From an uncultured Pelagibacteraceae bacterium (lineage in GTDB: Bacteria; Pseudomonadota; Alphaproteobacteria; Pelagibacterales; Pelagibacteraceae), in the NCBI GenBank assembly GCA_902610755.1, contig CACLWW010000008.1, forward strand, positions 1-50,600: a stretch of DNA of 50,600 nt, read 5' to 3'. Under the pieces are notes generated by a model. That model saw only the letters and a program-made list of their open reading frames with translations, searched no databases and was not told where the DNA came from. Shown here in pieces: positions 26,164-35,500 of the stretch (positions within the stretch are counted from its first letter, which is position 1; every line of letters begins with the position of its first letter). A program made the translations under genes and the position numbers.

Positions 26164-26772
26164 ATGGTTAAAATATTCAAAAATATTTTGATTTTTGCTT
26201 TTTTATTAAGCTCTATAACAACAAGTGTTTTTTCTAAAGATATCACAACATTATTAAGAAATCAGCAACTTACAGTTTTTGATATTGGAATTTTTAGATT
26301 AGAAGCAGATTTGAAAACTTCATATCCTTCTATTAAAGATCATTTAGAAGTTACTGAAGCTGAATTTTATACAGACGTAGTTACCTCGTATTCTAAAAAT
26401 TCAATTGATTTAATTGTTTCTGTTCCTATGAATAGAAATCTCAAGAAGGAAAATTATTTTTCAGATTCTTTAAGATGTAGAAATATTTTTAGTTCTGTTA
26501 GAGATTTTTTATTGAGAAATGAAAATTTGAGTAATTACAGATATTCTATGGCTACAAGTTATTTAACCTCTATATTTTCAACACCAAGTTCATGGCCTAG
26601 CTGGAGATATGATGAAGATATTAGAGAGGAATTAGTAAAATTGGTAAAACTTGAAGTAACTTTACGTCCAAGCAAAGAACTTGCTCTCAGTGAACAGGTA
26701 AACCCCGTGTCATGTATGGGTGGCCTAGAAACTGATGTTGAAAAGATAATTATATCCAAAAAATACAACTAA
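26164..26772 (+). CDS. Unknown secreted protein between phoR and pstS
   Basis: A 202-aa protein that I do not recognise. It opens with a clear signal peptide (basic VKIFKN, hydrophobic FAFLLSSITTSVFS, likely cleavage near residue 24). The mature part is mixed alpha/beta with TTLLRNQQLTVFDIGIFRLE at its start, two cysteines (in SLRCRNIF and PVSCMGG) that could form a disulfide, and a Trp/Ser-rich SSWPSWRYDEDIREE stretch. No lipobox, metal motif or enzyme signature is seen. Its location between phoR and the pst genes, with the same orientation, suggests a periplasmic role linked to phosphate, which is inference. It has its own AT-rich 90-bp upstream region. Confidence 0.85.
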   Translation: MVKIFKNILIFAFLLSSITTSVFSKDITTLLRNQQLTVFDIGIFRLEADLKTSYPSIKDHLEVTEAEFYTDVVTSYSKNSIDLIVSVPMNRNLKKENYFSDSLRCRNIFSSVRDFLLRNENLSNYRYSMATSYLTSIFSTPSSWPSWRYDEDIREELVKLVKLEVTLRPSKELALSEQVNPVSCMGGLETDVEKIIISKKYN

Positions 26773-26806
26773 ATGTTTTATTAGATTACAACTATAAAGT
26801 TACCTT

Positions 26807-26835
26807 TTTAACAAAAGTGTAACAATTTTGTAATA
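26807..26835 (+). promoter_or_regulatory. Candidate triple-repeat Pho box upstream of pstS
   Basis: TAACA at 26809, TAACA at 26820 and TAATA at 26831 repeat with an exact 11-bp period, inside TTTTTAACAAAAGTGTAACA and the following bases. This is the strongest such array in the window and sits 70 bp before the pstS ATG. By position it is the PhoB site of the pst operon. The unit (T/G)TAACA differs from the enteric CTGTCAT. Confidence 0.78.
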
Positions 26836-26904
26836 ATAAAGATTCAATGAATTTATACGAGTCGATCATCTTTTAATTAATAAATAATGAAAGGATTAAA
26901 GATA

Positions 26905-27936
26905 ATGAAAAAACTAACTATAATAATTGCTTCATTAGTTGCTTTATCAATAGCAACTGTTGCTCAAGCAAGAGATCAAATTAAGATAGTTGGTTCTTCT
27001 ACAGTATTCCCTTATGCAACAGTTGTTGCTGAAAGATTTGGTGGTTCAGGATTTAAAACTCCTGTAATCGAGTCTACTGGTACTGGTGGTGGAGCTAAAC
27101 TATTTTGTGCTGGTGTAGGTGAACAACATCCAGATATAACAAACGCATCAAGAGCTATGAAAGATAAAGAAAAAGCTCTTTGTAAGAAAAATGGTGTAAA
27201 TGAAATCGTTGAAATCGTAATTGGAAACGACGGAATCACATTAGCTTACAGTAAAGATGCAAAACCAGTAAACTTTACAAAAGAACAATTATACTTAGCG
27301 CTAGCCGCTCATACAGTTGTTGATGGTAAATTAGTTCCAAATATTTATAAAACTTGGGATCAAATTGACCCTAGTTTACCAAAACAAAAAATTTCAGTGA
27401 TGATTCCACCAGGAACATCAGGAACTAGAGATGCTTGGAATTCTTTAGTAATGAAAAAAGGTATGACTAAAGAAGCTAAAGCTCTTTATAAAGCTGGTTT
27501 TGAAGCTGGAAATAAAAAATACAAAAAACCTCAAAAACTTTACAGAGAAGATGGTGCTGCTATTGAAGTAGGAGAAAACGATAGTTTGATCATCCAAAAG
27601 TTAACTCAAGATAAAGACATGTTTGGTTTCTTTGGTTTCAGTTATTTCCTAGCTGCAAAAGACAAATTACAAGCTGCAAGTATTGATGGTGGACAACCAT
27701 CATTGTCGTCTATTCAAGACTACAGTTATGCAGTTGCAAGACCTTTATTCTTCTACGTGAAAAAAGCTCACGTTGGAGTAATTCCAGGCTTACATGAGTT
27801 TGTGAAAGAATTCACAACTAAGAAAGCTATTGGAAAAGGTGGTTACCTAGCGGACATTGGTTTAGTACCATTAGACTCTAAGTTGTATAAAACAACAAGA
27901 ACTAATGCTACAAAGCTAGTTGCTATGGGTAATTAA
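26905..27936 (+). CDS. pstS: Phosphate ABC transporter substrate-binding protein PstS
   Basis: A 343-aa periplasmic phosphate-binding protein. The signal peptide covers about residues 1-22 (ending VAQA). Mature motifs are IKIVGSSTVFPYATVVAE, STGTGGGAKLFCAGVG, DITNASRAMKD and the phosphate-loop region PPGTSGTRDAWN. It delivers phosphate to PstCA. I chose ATG 26905 because AAGGA at 26891-26895 lies 9 nt before it; an in-frame ATG at 26887 would add MKGLKI without a ribosome site. The codon use is biased toward an abundant protein. A strong terminator follows, so PstS should be in excess of the permease, as with aapJ. Confidence 0.96.
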   Translation: MKKLTIIIASLVALSIATVAQARDQIKIVGSSTVFPYATVVAERFGGSGFKTPVIESTGTGGGAKLFCAGVGEQHPDITNASRAMKDKEKALCKKNGVNEIVEIVIGNDGITLAYSKDAKPVNFTKEQLYLALAAHTVVDGKLVPNIYKTWDQIDPSLPKQKISVMIPPGTSGTRDAWNSLVMKKGMTKEAKALYKAGFEAGNKKYKKPQKLYREDGAAIEVGENDSLIIQKLTQDKDMFGFFGFSYFLAAKDKLQAASIDGGQPSLSSIQDYSYAVARPLFFYVKKAHVGVIPGLHEFVKEFTTKKAIGKGGYLADIGLVPLDSKLYKTTRTNATKLVAMGN

Positions 27937-27961
27937 TTATTTCTTGATTAACAAATGTTTA

Positions 27962-27991
27962 AAAGGGGGTCTTTTTAGACCCCTTTTTTTT
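27962..27991 (+). terminator. Intrinsic terminator / attenuator between pstS and pstC
   Basis: GGGGTCT (27966-27972) and AGACCCC (27977-27983) form a 7-bp stem with a TTTT loop, extended by A/T pairs and followed by eight T residues. It starts 25 bp after the pstS stop and 36 bp before pstC, so pstCAB must rely on read-through or a separate promoter. Confidence 0.92.
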
Positions 27992-28026
27992 GAAATAAGA
28001 GTAAAGTCCTCAATAATGGAGATTCT

Positions 28027-29412
28027 TTGAACTTAATATTATTTACATTTATTGTTCTTTTAGGTTTCACAAGTTACTATTTTGGACGGAGAAAAGCATA
28101 TACAATTCAATCTACAAAAAAAAGATTAACTGCATTACCACAATTTTATGGTTATTATCTTGCAATCTGGTGTGCAATACCAGCCTTTATAATTTTTTCT
28201 TTATGGGCAATTTTTGAGCCTACAATAGTAAAACTATTAGTCTTAAGCGATTATTCAAATCAAGGTTATCTTGATGATGAATTAAATTTAATATACGAAA
28301 AAACAAAATCCTTGTCTCGGGGACAATTTACTGGAGAAATTACACCCTTTATTGAGGCTTCAGCAGAAAAATATTTAAGTCTTCGATCAATAGCTCAAAG
28401 TTCAAAAGCTGTTATAGTATTATCTATAATTATTGCTTCAGTTGCTTACGCTTATAAAAGAATTTCATCTAATTCTAGAACAAGAGAACCAGTTGAAAAA
28501 TTTTTGAACGCAGTTTTATTTACAGCTTCTTTAGCTGCAATATTAACTACTGTTGGGATTGTTTTTTCACTTATATTTCAAACAATAGATTTTTTTAAAG
28601 TAATTCCATTATTTGATTTTGTATTTGGAACTCACTGGTATCCAGCAAAAGCTTTTGTTAGGGATTCTTCTGAGGCTTTGGATCCAACAATGTATTCCGA
28701 TACTTTTGGGGCAGTCCCTATTTTTGCAGGTACTTTTTTTATAGCGTTAATAGCTATGTGCGTAGCCATCCCAATTGGATTAATGAGTGGAATTTATTTA
28801 GCTGAATATGCATCAAGCAAAGTAAGACAATATGCAAAACCTTTAATTGAAATTTTAGCTGGTATACCAACTGTTGTTTATGGTTTTTTTGCTGCTCTAA
28901 CTGTTGGCCCTTTTTTAAAAGAATTAGGAACTTCAATGGGTCTTGAAGTTTCAGCTGAAAGTGCTTTAGCGGCAGGAGGAGTAATGGGAATTATGATCAT
29001 ACCATTTATCTCAAGCTTGAGTGATGATGTTATTACAAGTGTTCCTCAAAGTTTAAGAGATGGAAGTTACGCTATGGGAGCAACTAAATCAGAAACAATC
29101 AAGAGAGTTATTTTCCCAGCAGCATTACCTGGCATCGTTGGATCTATTTTGTTAGGTGTTTCAAGAGCTATTGGAGAAACAATGATAGTTGTTATGGCTT
29201 CTGGTTTAGCAGCAAACTTGACTTTTAACCCATTAGAATCTACTTCAACAATCACAGCACAAATTGTGGTAATTTTAATTGGAGACCAAGCTTTTGGTGA
29301 TCCAAAAACACAAGCCGCTTTTGCTTTAGGTATGTCATTATTTTTAGTAACGCTTTGTTTAAACATTGTAGCCTTAAGAGTAGTTAAAAAATATAGAGAG
29401 AAATATGAATAA
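28027..29412 (+). CDS. pstC: Phosphate ABC transporter permease PstC
   Basis: A 461-aa inner-membrane permease, longer than E. coli PstC (319 aa) because of an alphaproteobacterial N-terminal extension (about residues 1-190, several helices). The transport domain has GTFFIALIAMCVAIPIGLMS, PLIEILAGIPTVVYGFFAAL and the EAA-type loop VPQSLRDGSYAMGATKSETI with GIVGSILLGVSRAIGETM. It imports phosphate with PstA and PstB. It begins with TTG at 28027, preceded by GGAG at 28018-28021 (5-nt spacing). A nearby ATG at 28016 is out of frame and stops after four codons. It overlaps pstA by 8 nt. Confidence 0.94.
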   Translation: MNLILFTFIVLLGFTSYYFGRRKAYTIQSTKKRLTALPQFYGYYLAIWCAIPAFIIFSLWAIFEPTIVKLLVLSDYSNQGYLDDELNLIYEKTKSLSRGQFTGEITPFIEASAEKYLSLRSIAQSSKAVIVLSIIIASVAYAYKRISSNSRTREPVEKFLNAVLFTASLAAILTTVGIVFSLIFQTIDFFKVIPLFDFVFGTHWYPAKAFVRDSSEALDPTMYSDTFGAVPIFAGTFFIALIAMCVAIPIGLMSGIYLAEYASSKVRQYAKPLIEILAGIPTVVYGFFAALTVGPFLKELGTSMGLEVSAESALAAGGVMGIMIIPFISSLSDDVITSVPQSLRDGSYAMGATKSETIKRVIFPAALPGIVGSILLGVSRAIGETMIVVMASGLAANLTFNPLESTSTITAQIVVILIGDQAFGDPKTQAAFALGMSLFLVTLCLNIVALRVVKKYREKYE

Positions 29413-30673
29413 AAATAAAGAACAATTATTAAATAAAAGATACAGGGCTGAACGGAGATTTCGCTTATATGGTCAAAGTGCAATTTTTATGGCACTTTTA
29501 TTTTTAACAATCTTTATTTTCAAAATATTTTCAACTGGATATTCAGCTTTTCAAAAAACATGGCTGATTGTTCCTGTAAACTTTGACGCTGAAATGATGA
29601 TGATAGATCAAAATCCATCTAAAGAAGATCTTCAAGACGCTGATTATTACGATATAGCATTAAAATCTATGGCTGATTTAGATCAAAATGCAAATGATGA
29701 TCAAAAAAATCAGTTGAAGAGAATGGTGTCATATTTTTTTGAAAAAGAAATTAAAAATGAGATTTTAAATAACCCTAGTTTAATAGGAAAAACAAAAGAA
29801 GTTTATTTAACTGCTTCAGATGATTTAGATCAAGTCTTTAAAGGAAATTATCCAAGAGATTTACCGGAAGATCAAAGAAGAGTAAGTGATTATCAATTAA
29901 AAATTTTTGATCAACTTGTTGCAAAGGGTAAAGTCGAAAGTAAATTTAATATCAGTTTTTTTACATATGCAGACTCAAGAGAAGCAGAACTTGCTGGTAT
30001 AGCTAGTTCATTTATGGGCTCAATTTTTTCTATACTTGTTTGTTTAATGATAGCCTTTCCTGTAGCGGTACTAGCAGCAATTTATCTTGAAGAGTTTGCA
30101 CCTAAAAATAGGTTTACTGATTTTATTGAGGTAAATATAAATAACTTGGCCGCAGTACCATCTATTGTCTTTGGATTACTCGGATTAGGTGTTTTATTAG
30201 CTATATTTCATCTTCCCAGATCTACTCCTTTAGTTGGAGGTATCACTTTGTCGTTGATGACTTTACCAACAATAATTATAGCTGCGAGAGCATCCTTAAA
30301 AGCGGTTCCACCAAGTATAAGAGAGGCAGCACTTGCTATGGGAGCAAGTCGTATGCAAACCACAATGCATCATACAGTACCTCTTTCAATGCCTGGGACG
30401 TTATCAGGTACAATAATTGGTTTAGCTCAAGCTTTAGGAGAAACTGCACCCCTAATTTTAATTGGAATGGTTGCTTTTGTTAACACGATACCTGGGTCAC
30501 CAATGGATCCTGCTGCAAGTTTACCAGTTCAAATCTATATTTGGGCTGAAAGTGCTGAAAGAGGATTTGTAGAAAAAGTTTCGGCATGTATAATGGTATT
30601 ACTTGGCTTTTTAATAATAATGAATTTATTTGCCCAAATAATAAGACATAAGTTTGAGAAAAAATGGAGTTAA
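29405..30673 (+). CDS. pstA: Phosphate ABC transporter permease PstA
   Basis: A 422-aa permease. Like other alphaproteobacterial PstA proteins it carries a long N-terminal region (about residues 1-190, one helix near 25-45 and a charged extracytoplasmic part rich in Asp and Gln) ahead of the transport domain. The transport domain has [40 protein letters not shown], the EAA loop [20 protein letters not shown] and [18 protein letters not shown]. It overlaps pstC by 8 nt. The pstA stop is followed after 1 bp by the pstB ATG. It forms the membrane channel with PstC; PhoR-PhoU signalling also passes through this complex. Confidence 0.94.
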   Translation: MNKNKEQLLNKRYRAERRFRLYGQSAIFMALLFLTIFIFKIFSTGYSAFQKTWLIVPVNFDAEMMMIDQNPSKEDLQDADYYDIALKSMADLDQNANDDQKNQLKRMVSYFFEKEIKNEILNNPSLIGKTKEVYLTASDDLDQVFKGNYPRDLPEDQRRVSDYQLKIFDQLVAKGKVESKFNISFFTYADSREAELAGIASSFMGSIFSILVCLMIAFPVAVLAAIYLEEFAPKNRFTDFIEVNINNLAAVPSIVFGLLGLGVLLAIFHLPRSTPLVGGITLSLMTLPTIIIAARASLKAVPPSIREAALAMGASRMQTTMHHTVPLSMPGTLSGTIIGLAQALGETAPLILIGMVAFVNTIPGSPMDPAASLPVQIYIWAESAERGFVEKVSACIMVLLGFLIIMNLFAQIIRHKFEKKWS

Positions 30674-30674
30674 A

Positions 30675-31430
30675 ATGATAAAGATTAAAGCAAAAGATGT
30701 TGATGTTTTTTATGGAAAAAAACAAGCTCTCTATAATATAGGTTTAGATATTGAAGAAAACCAAGTAACTGCATTAATTGGTCCATCTGGTTGTGGTAAA
30801 TCAACTTTTCTTAGATGTCTTAATAGAATGAATGATGTAATTGACATCTGCAGGGTTAAAGGAGAAATTTTAATCAATGATTTTAATATCAATGATAAAA
30901 GTTGTGATGTCGTAAGACTAAGAGAAAAAATTGGTATGGTTTTTCAAAAACCCAATCCTTTCCCAAAAACTGTATATGAAAATATATCTTACGGCCCAAC
31001 AATTCACGGTATGGCTCAATCAAAGCAAGAAATGGATGAAATTGTTGAAACTAGCTTAAAAAAGGCTGCACTATGGGAAGAGGTAAAAGATAGGTTACAT
31101 GAACCTGGAACTGGTTTATCTGGAGGACAACAACAAAGACTTTGTATTGCTAGAGCAATTTCTGTAAGACCAGAAGTTATATTAATGGATGAGCCTTGTT
31201 CAGCATTAGATCCAATAGCAACAGCACAAATTGAAGAATTAATTGATGAGTTAAAAAAGGAGCATACAATAATAATTGTAACTCATTCTATGGCTCAAGC
31301 TGCACGTGTCTCTCAAAATACAGGTTTTTTTCACCTAGGACATTTGATTGAACATGGATCAACTGATAAGATATTTAAGAATCCTGATAACACAAAAACA
31401 CAGGATTATATAACTGGGAGGTTTGGATAA
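30675..31430 (+). CDS. pstB: Phosphate ABC transporter ATP-binding protein PstB
   Basis: A 251-aa ATPase with Walker [10 protein letters not shown] (about residue 36), the Pst-typical [21 protein letters not shown]-loop [11 protein letters not shown], signature [14 protein letters not shown] and Walker [22 protein letters not shown] chose ATG 30675 ([14 protein letters not shown]) over in-frame ATG 30654 because GGAG at 30666 precedes it and the upstream codons lie inside pstA. It drives phosphate import and ends overlapping phoU by 1 nt. The length is close to E. coli PstB (257 aa). Confidence 0.96.
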   Translation: MIKIKAKDVDVFYGKKQALYNIGLDIEENQVTALIGPSGCGKSTFLRCLNRMNDVIDICRVKGEILINDFNINDKSCDVVRLREKIGMVFQKPNPFPKTVYENISYGPTIHGMAQSKQEMDEIVETSLKKAALWEEVKDRLHEPGTGLSGGQQQRLCIARAISVRPEVILMDEPCSALDPIATAQIEELIDELKKEHTIIIVTHSMAQAARVSQNTGFFHLGHLIEHGSTDKIFKNPDNTKTQDYITGRFG

Positions 31431-32137
31431 TGGGTGAAGCGCCACATACAGTTAAATCTTACGAAGAAGAACTCAAAAATCTTAATGCGAATATAATTAA
31501 AATGGGAAGTGCGTGTGAGGATGCTTTAGGTAAAGCTATTCAAGCCATTACAACAAGAAATAGCGATATTGCAGAAACTGTAATTCAAGACGATGAAAAA
31601 ATAGATAAATTTGAGACTTTAGTTGAACAGCAAGTTGTAAATTTAATTGCATTGAGACAACCTATGGCAATTGATTTAAGAGAGACTGTAACGGCTCTGA
31701 AAATGTCTTCGGATTTAGAGAGAATAGGTGATTTAGCAAAAAATATATCCAAGAGAACACTTTTGCTTAATGAAAATCTTCCAAAGAATTTGGTAGATGC
31801 ATTAAATAGAGTATCTACTAGTGTTCAAAAACAATTAAAATCAACATTAGACGCTTATCTAGAAAGATCTGCGCCAATGGCAATAAATGTTTGGGAAAGT
31901 GATGAGCAAATAGATGATCTAACAAATCTTTGTATGCAAGAAGTTATAAAATATCTTAAAGAAAATGAAAAAAATTTAGAGGATGGAACTCACTTGTTGT
32001 TTGTGACCAAAAACGTTGAGCGTATTGGTGATCATACTACAAATGTTGCAGAACAAATTTATTTTTTAGTTAAAGGTGAATATTTAGAAGGTGAAAGACC
32101 TAAGGGCACAGAGCCAATTGTAACTGGAGAAAAATGA
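31430..32137 (+). CDS. phoU: Phosphate signalling complex protein PhoU
   Basis: A 235-aa all-helical protein made of two PhoU repeats (about residues 15-105 and 118-215). Each has a metal-binding E/D-x-x-R-I-G-D motif: SDLERIGDLAKNI and KNVERIGDHTTNV. PhoU links PstSCAB to PhoR and represses the regulon when phosphate is plentiful. It starts within the pstB stop (TAATG), keeping PhoU stoichiometric with PstB, and is followed after 3 bp by phoB. Confidence 0.95.
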   Translation: MGEAPHTVKSYEEELKNLNANIIKMGSACEDALGKAIQAITTRNSDIAETVIQDDEKIDKFETLVEQQVVNLIALRQPMAIDLRETVTALKMSSDLERIGDLAKNISKRTLLLNENLPKNLVDALNRVSTSVQKQLKSTLDAYLERSAPMAINVWESDEQIDDLTNLCMQEVIKYLKENEKNLEDGTHLLFVTKNVERIGDHTTNVAEQIYFLVKGEYLEGERPKGTEPIVTGEK

Positions 32138-32140
32138 TTT

Positions 32141-32824
32141 ATGTCAGCTCATGTTTTCATAGCTGAAGATGAAGCATCAATTGTTAGTTTGTTAAAATAT
32201 AATCTTGAAAAAGAAGGTTATAAAGTCAGTCATTCAGAAAATGGAGAAGATGCTCTTAAACAAATAAAGTCTAAACAGCCAGATTTGATATTAATGGATT
32301 GGATGTTACCTGAATTATCTGGTGTTGAAATTTGTAAAAACTTAAAAAAAGATGATAAGTTTAATGATATTCCTGTCATTATGTTGACTGCAAAAGGGGA
32401 GGAAGAAGACAAATTAAAAGCATTTGATACAGGTGCAGATGATTATGTAACTAAACCTTTTAGTCAAAAAGAATTAAATGCTAGAATTAAATCTTTATTG
32501 AGAAGGTCTAAGCCTCAATCATCATCGGATATTGTAGAATTTACTGATTTAAAAATAGATCGGATTACAAAAAGAGTTTATAGAAAAGATAAGGAAATTA
32601 CTTTAGGTCCAACAGAATTTAAACTCTTAGATTTTTTTATCAAAAATCCTAAAAGAGTTTACTCAAGAGAACAACTCTTAAACAATGTGTGGGGAGAAAA
32701 TATATACGTTGAGTCACGAACGGTTGATGTACACATAAGAAGATTAAGACAAGCTATAAACATCGAAAACACAAAACCTTTAATTAGAACGGTCAGATCT
32801 GCCGGCTATTCTTTAGAGTCTTGA
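32141..32824 (+). CDS. phoB: Phosphate regulon response regulator PhoB
   Basis: A 227-aa OmpR/PhoB-type regulator. The receiver has AEDEAS (acidic pocket 9-10), phospho-acceptor Asp53 in LILMDWMLPELSG and Lys105 in VTKPFS. The winged helix (about 128-227) has LGPTEFKLLDFFIKNP, YSREQLLNNVWG and VDVHIRRLRQAI, then RTVRSAGYSLE. It is predicted to bind the 11-bp TAACA repeats before pstS and plcP/dagK. It is the last gene of the pst run. Its end overlaps the convergent sixA-like gene by 19 nt. Confidence 0.95.
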   Translation: MSAHVFIAEDEASIVSLLKYNLEKEGYKVSHSENGEDALKQIKSKQPDLILMDWMLPELSGVEICKNLKKDDKFNDIPVIMLTAKGEEEDKLKAFDTGADDYVTKPFSQKELNARIKSLLRRSKPQSSSDIVEFTDLKIDRITKRVYRKDKEITLGPTEFKLLDFFIKNPKRVYSREQLLNNVWGENIYVESRTVDVHIRRLRQAINIENTKPLIRTVRSAGYSLES

Positions 32825-33330
32825 AGATCTTTGGGTCTTATAAATTCTTTTAACATTCCTTTTTTTTCTATTTCTTCCCAACCTTTAATATCAAATTTAA
32901 TTTTGGCGAATGCTGCTGTAGGAAATTTATAATTCATTAACTTGAAATTATTTGTTTCATGATTTTTTGTTAGATATCTTACTAAATTTTTAACCGTAGG
33001 CTCATGGTTTATTAACAAAATTGATTTGTAATTATTCGATATTTTTTTAATTTTATTTATAATTGCATATTCATCAGTTAAGTATAAACTCTTTGAATAT
33101 TCTATTGTTTTTGGCTCCGGAATGTCTTCTGATAAAATTTCAAAAGTACTTCGGGTTCTTGTAGCTGATGATATTAAAGCAAAATCAAATTTGTACTTTT
33201 TTTTAACAAAAAATTCACAAATTTTTTTCGCGCTTTTTTTACCTCTTTTATTGAGTGGTCTCTTAAAATCATCAATATTTAAATCTTCCCAACTGGATTT
33301 TGCATGTCTCATGACATATAATTCAAACAT
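32806..33330 (-). CDS. SixA-like phosphohistidine phosphatase (histidine phosphatase superfamily)
   Basis: A 174-aa member of the histidine phosphatase superfamily. The catalytic RHG-type motif is MRHAKSSWED near residue 7, the arginine pair lies in RPLNKRGKKSA, SSATRTRSTFE follows, and the second histidine is in LLINHEPTVKNL. I chose the ATG at 33330 (MFELYVMRHAKSS) because the RHA motif sits at the extreme N-terminus in this family; the extra upstream codons (to 33423) overlap ppk1. SixA removes phosphate from His-phosphorylated proteins in E. coli; the target here is unknown. It is divergent from ppk1 by only 13 bp, hinting at a shared promoter region. Confidence 0.85.
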   Translation of the reverse strand: MFELYVMRHAKSSWEDLNIDDFKRPLNKRGKKSAKKICEFFVKKKYKFDFALISSATRTRSTFEILSEDIPEPKTIEYSKSLYLTDEYAIINKIKKISNNYKSILLINHEPTVKNLVRYLTKNHETNNFKLMNYKFPTAAFAKIKFDIKGWEEIEKKGMLKEFIRPKDLQDSKE

Positions 33331-33343
33331 AAATTCTAAATAT

Positions 33344-35500
33344 ATGACTGCTTTAAAAAAACAACAAAAAGAAGAACTCAAGAACAAATATATTAATAGG
33401 GAACTTTCCTGGTTAAAATTCAATGATAGAGTTCTTTTTGAAGCACAAAATCTTGAAAATCCCTTGTATGAAAGAGTAAAATTTTTATCAATTGCCGGTT
33501 CAAATCTTGATGAATTTTTTATGGTTCGGGTAGCAGGTCTATATAGTCAAATAAAACAAGAAGTTGATTCATTAAGTTCTGATGGTCTGACACCTGATGA
33601 ACAAATGGAAGAGGTAATTTCCGAAACTAAAAAACTATTAATCAAACAAAATAAGATTTATATTCAACTTATCGCAGAATTAAAAAAAAACAATATCAGT
33701 TTAGTTAAGCCAGTTAATTTAAATACTAAGGATAAAAAAAAACTTCTAGAAATATTCAAAGAAGAGATTTATCCTTTATTAACACCATCTGCTATTGATC
33801 CTGCGCATCCATTTCCATTTATAATCAACCAAGGAAGAGCGCTTGTAATGAGGTTAAGAAAAAAAAATAAAAAAAGAATTTTAAACTCAATAATAGTAGT
33901 ACCAAAAGCATTATCTAGATTTATTGAAATAGAGTCTTCAAAAAATCATAAAAAATTTGTTGTTCTAGACGATGTAATAAGTTTTTTTGCTAAAGAAATT
34001 TTTCCAGATCATGATTTAGAAAAAAAAATGATTTTCAGGGTAATAAGAGATAGTGATGTTGAAATTCAAGAGGAAGCAGAAGATCTAGTTAGATCTTTTG
34101 AATTAGCCTTAAAAAGACGTAGAACGGGCGATATTGTTCGTTTAGAGGTCCTTGAAAATAGTGATCATGAATTGATAAAATTTATAACAAACAAATTAGA
34201 TGCAAATCCTGATTATATTTATAATGTATTTGGCCTTGTTGGAATTCAAGATATAGATCAAATATGTAAGTTAAAAAATCCAAAATTAAGATTTAAAAAT
34301 TTTGTACCTAGAGATGTTGAAAGATTAAAAGAATATAATGATAATTTTTTTGAAACCATCAAAAGGAAAGATTTAGTTGTTCATCATCCTTTTGAAACAT
34401 TTGACTCAGTAATTGAATTTTTGAACCAAGCAGCAAATGATAAAAAAGTAATAGCTATAAAACAAACTTTGTATAGAACAACTTTAGATTCACCAATTGT
34501 TAAAGCTTTAATAACAGCTGCAGAAAATGGAAAAACAGTTACTGCTTTAATAGAAATTAAAGCAAGATTTGACGAGGAAGCAAATATTCAATTATCAAGA
34601 AGTTTAGAAAAGGTAGGTGTTCAAATTGTTTATGGTTTTGCAAAATACAAAACTCATGCAAAATCATCATTAGTTTTAAGAAGAGAACAAGGTAAAATAC
34701 AAACTTATTTTCACTTAGGAACTGGTAATTATCATCCTGTAAATGCTAAAATCTACACTGATTTGTCTTTATTCAGCTGTGATAGGAAAATGGCATCAGA
34801 TGTTGAAAAATTTTTTAATTATGTAACAGGATACGCAAAACCAAAAAATTTAAATAAAATTTCTGTTTCGCCAATTAATATGAGACAAACCTTAAATAAA
34901 AACATTGATGCTGAAATTGAAAATTCTAAAAATGGAAAATTTGCAGCTATTTGGGCAAAAATGAATTCATTAGTAGATCCAGAAATTATTGATAAATTTT
35001 ATGAAGCTTCGAATGCTGGTGTTAAAATTCATTTATTTGTAAGGGGTGTTTGTTGTTTGAGGCCAGGTATTAAAAATAGATCTGAAAATATAGTTGTAAA
35101 AAGTATTATAGGAAGATTTTTAGAGCATTCTAGAATTTATTGTTTTAGTAACGGTACTAAAAAAATGCCTAATAGAAATGCAAAAGTATATATTTCCTCA
35201 GCCGATCTAATGCCAAGAAATTTAAATAGAAGAGTAGAGCTTCTAGTGCCAATTGAAAATGAAACTGTTCATGAGCAGATTTTAGATCAAATAATGTTAG
35301 CAAATTATCTTGATACTAATCAGAGCTGGGAGCTTAATGCTGATGGTAATTATAAAAAAATTAAATATAGTAAGAACGATTCCTTTTCAGCTCATGAATA
35401 CTTTATGAATAACCCGAGCTTATCTGGAAGAGGTAAAGCAAAATTAACTATGCAACCTAAGAAATTGCATTTAAGACTGATTAAAAGTGGAAGTAATTAA
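33344..35500 (+). CDS. ppk1: Polyphosphate kinase 1
   Basis: A 718-aa enzyme that reversibly builds polyphosphate from ATP. Recognisable segments are INRELSWLKFNDRVL (N-terminal), PLLTPSAIDPAHPFPFI, HHPFETFDSVIEF, IKQTLYRTTLDSPIVKAL and the catalytic His in KYKTHAKSSLVLRR (about residue 440), with a second conserved His in FLEHSRIYCFSN (about 590). I start at ATG 33344 (MTALKKQQKEE); the frame stays open further upstream, but those codons are antisense to sixA and unlike Ppk. The ppx gene overlaps its end by 14 nt, forming a polyphosphate operon beside the pho regulon. Confidence 0.95.
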   Translation: MTALKKQQKEELKNKYINRELSWLKFNDRVLFEAQNLENPLYERVKFLSIAGSNLDEFFMVRVAGLYSQIKQEVDSLSSDGLTPDEQMEEVISETKKLLIKQNKIYIQLIAELKKNNISLVKPVNLNTKDKKKLLEIFKEEIYPLLTPSAIDPAHPFPFIINQGRALVMRLRKKNKKRILNSIIVVPKALSRFIEIESSKNHKKFVVLDDVISFFAKEIFPDHDLEKKMIFRVIRDSDVEIQEEAEDLVRSFELALKRRRTGDIVRLEVLENSDHELIKFITNKLDANPDYIYNVFGLVGIQDIDQICKLKNPKLRFKNFVPRDVERLKEYNDNFFETIKRKDLVVHHPFETFDSVIEFLNQAANDKKVIAIKQTLYRTTLDSPIVKALITAAENGKTVTALIEIKARFDEEANIQLSRSLEKVGVQIVYGFAKYKTHAKSSLVLRREQGKIQTYFHLGTGNYHPVNAKIYTDLSLFSCDRKMASDVEKFFNYVTGYAKPKNLNKISVSPINMRQTLNKNIDAEIENSKNGKFAAIWAKMNSLVDPEIIDKFYEASNAGVKIHLFVRGVCCLRPGIKNRSENIVVKSIIGRFLEHSRIYCFSNGTKKMPNRNAKVYISSADLMPRNLNRRVELLVPIENETVHEQILDQIMLANYLDTNQSWELNADGNYKKIKYSKNDSFSAHEYFMNNPSLSGRGKAKLTMQPKKLHLRLIKSGSN

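Noticed and set aside
33122..33343. N-terminal extension of Ppk1
   Set aside because: The codons lie antisense to the sixA-like gene and look unlike Ppk; family similarity starts shortly after ATG 33344.
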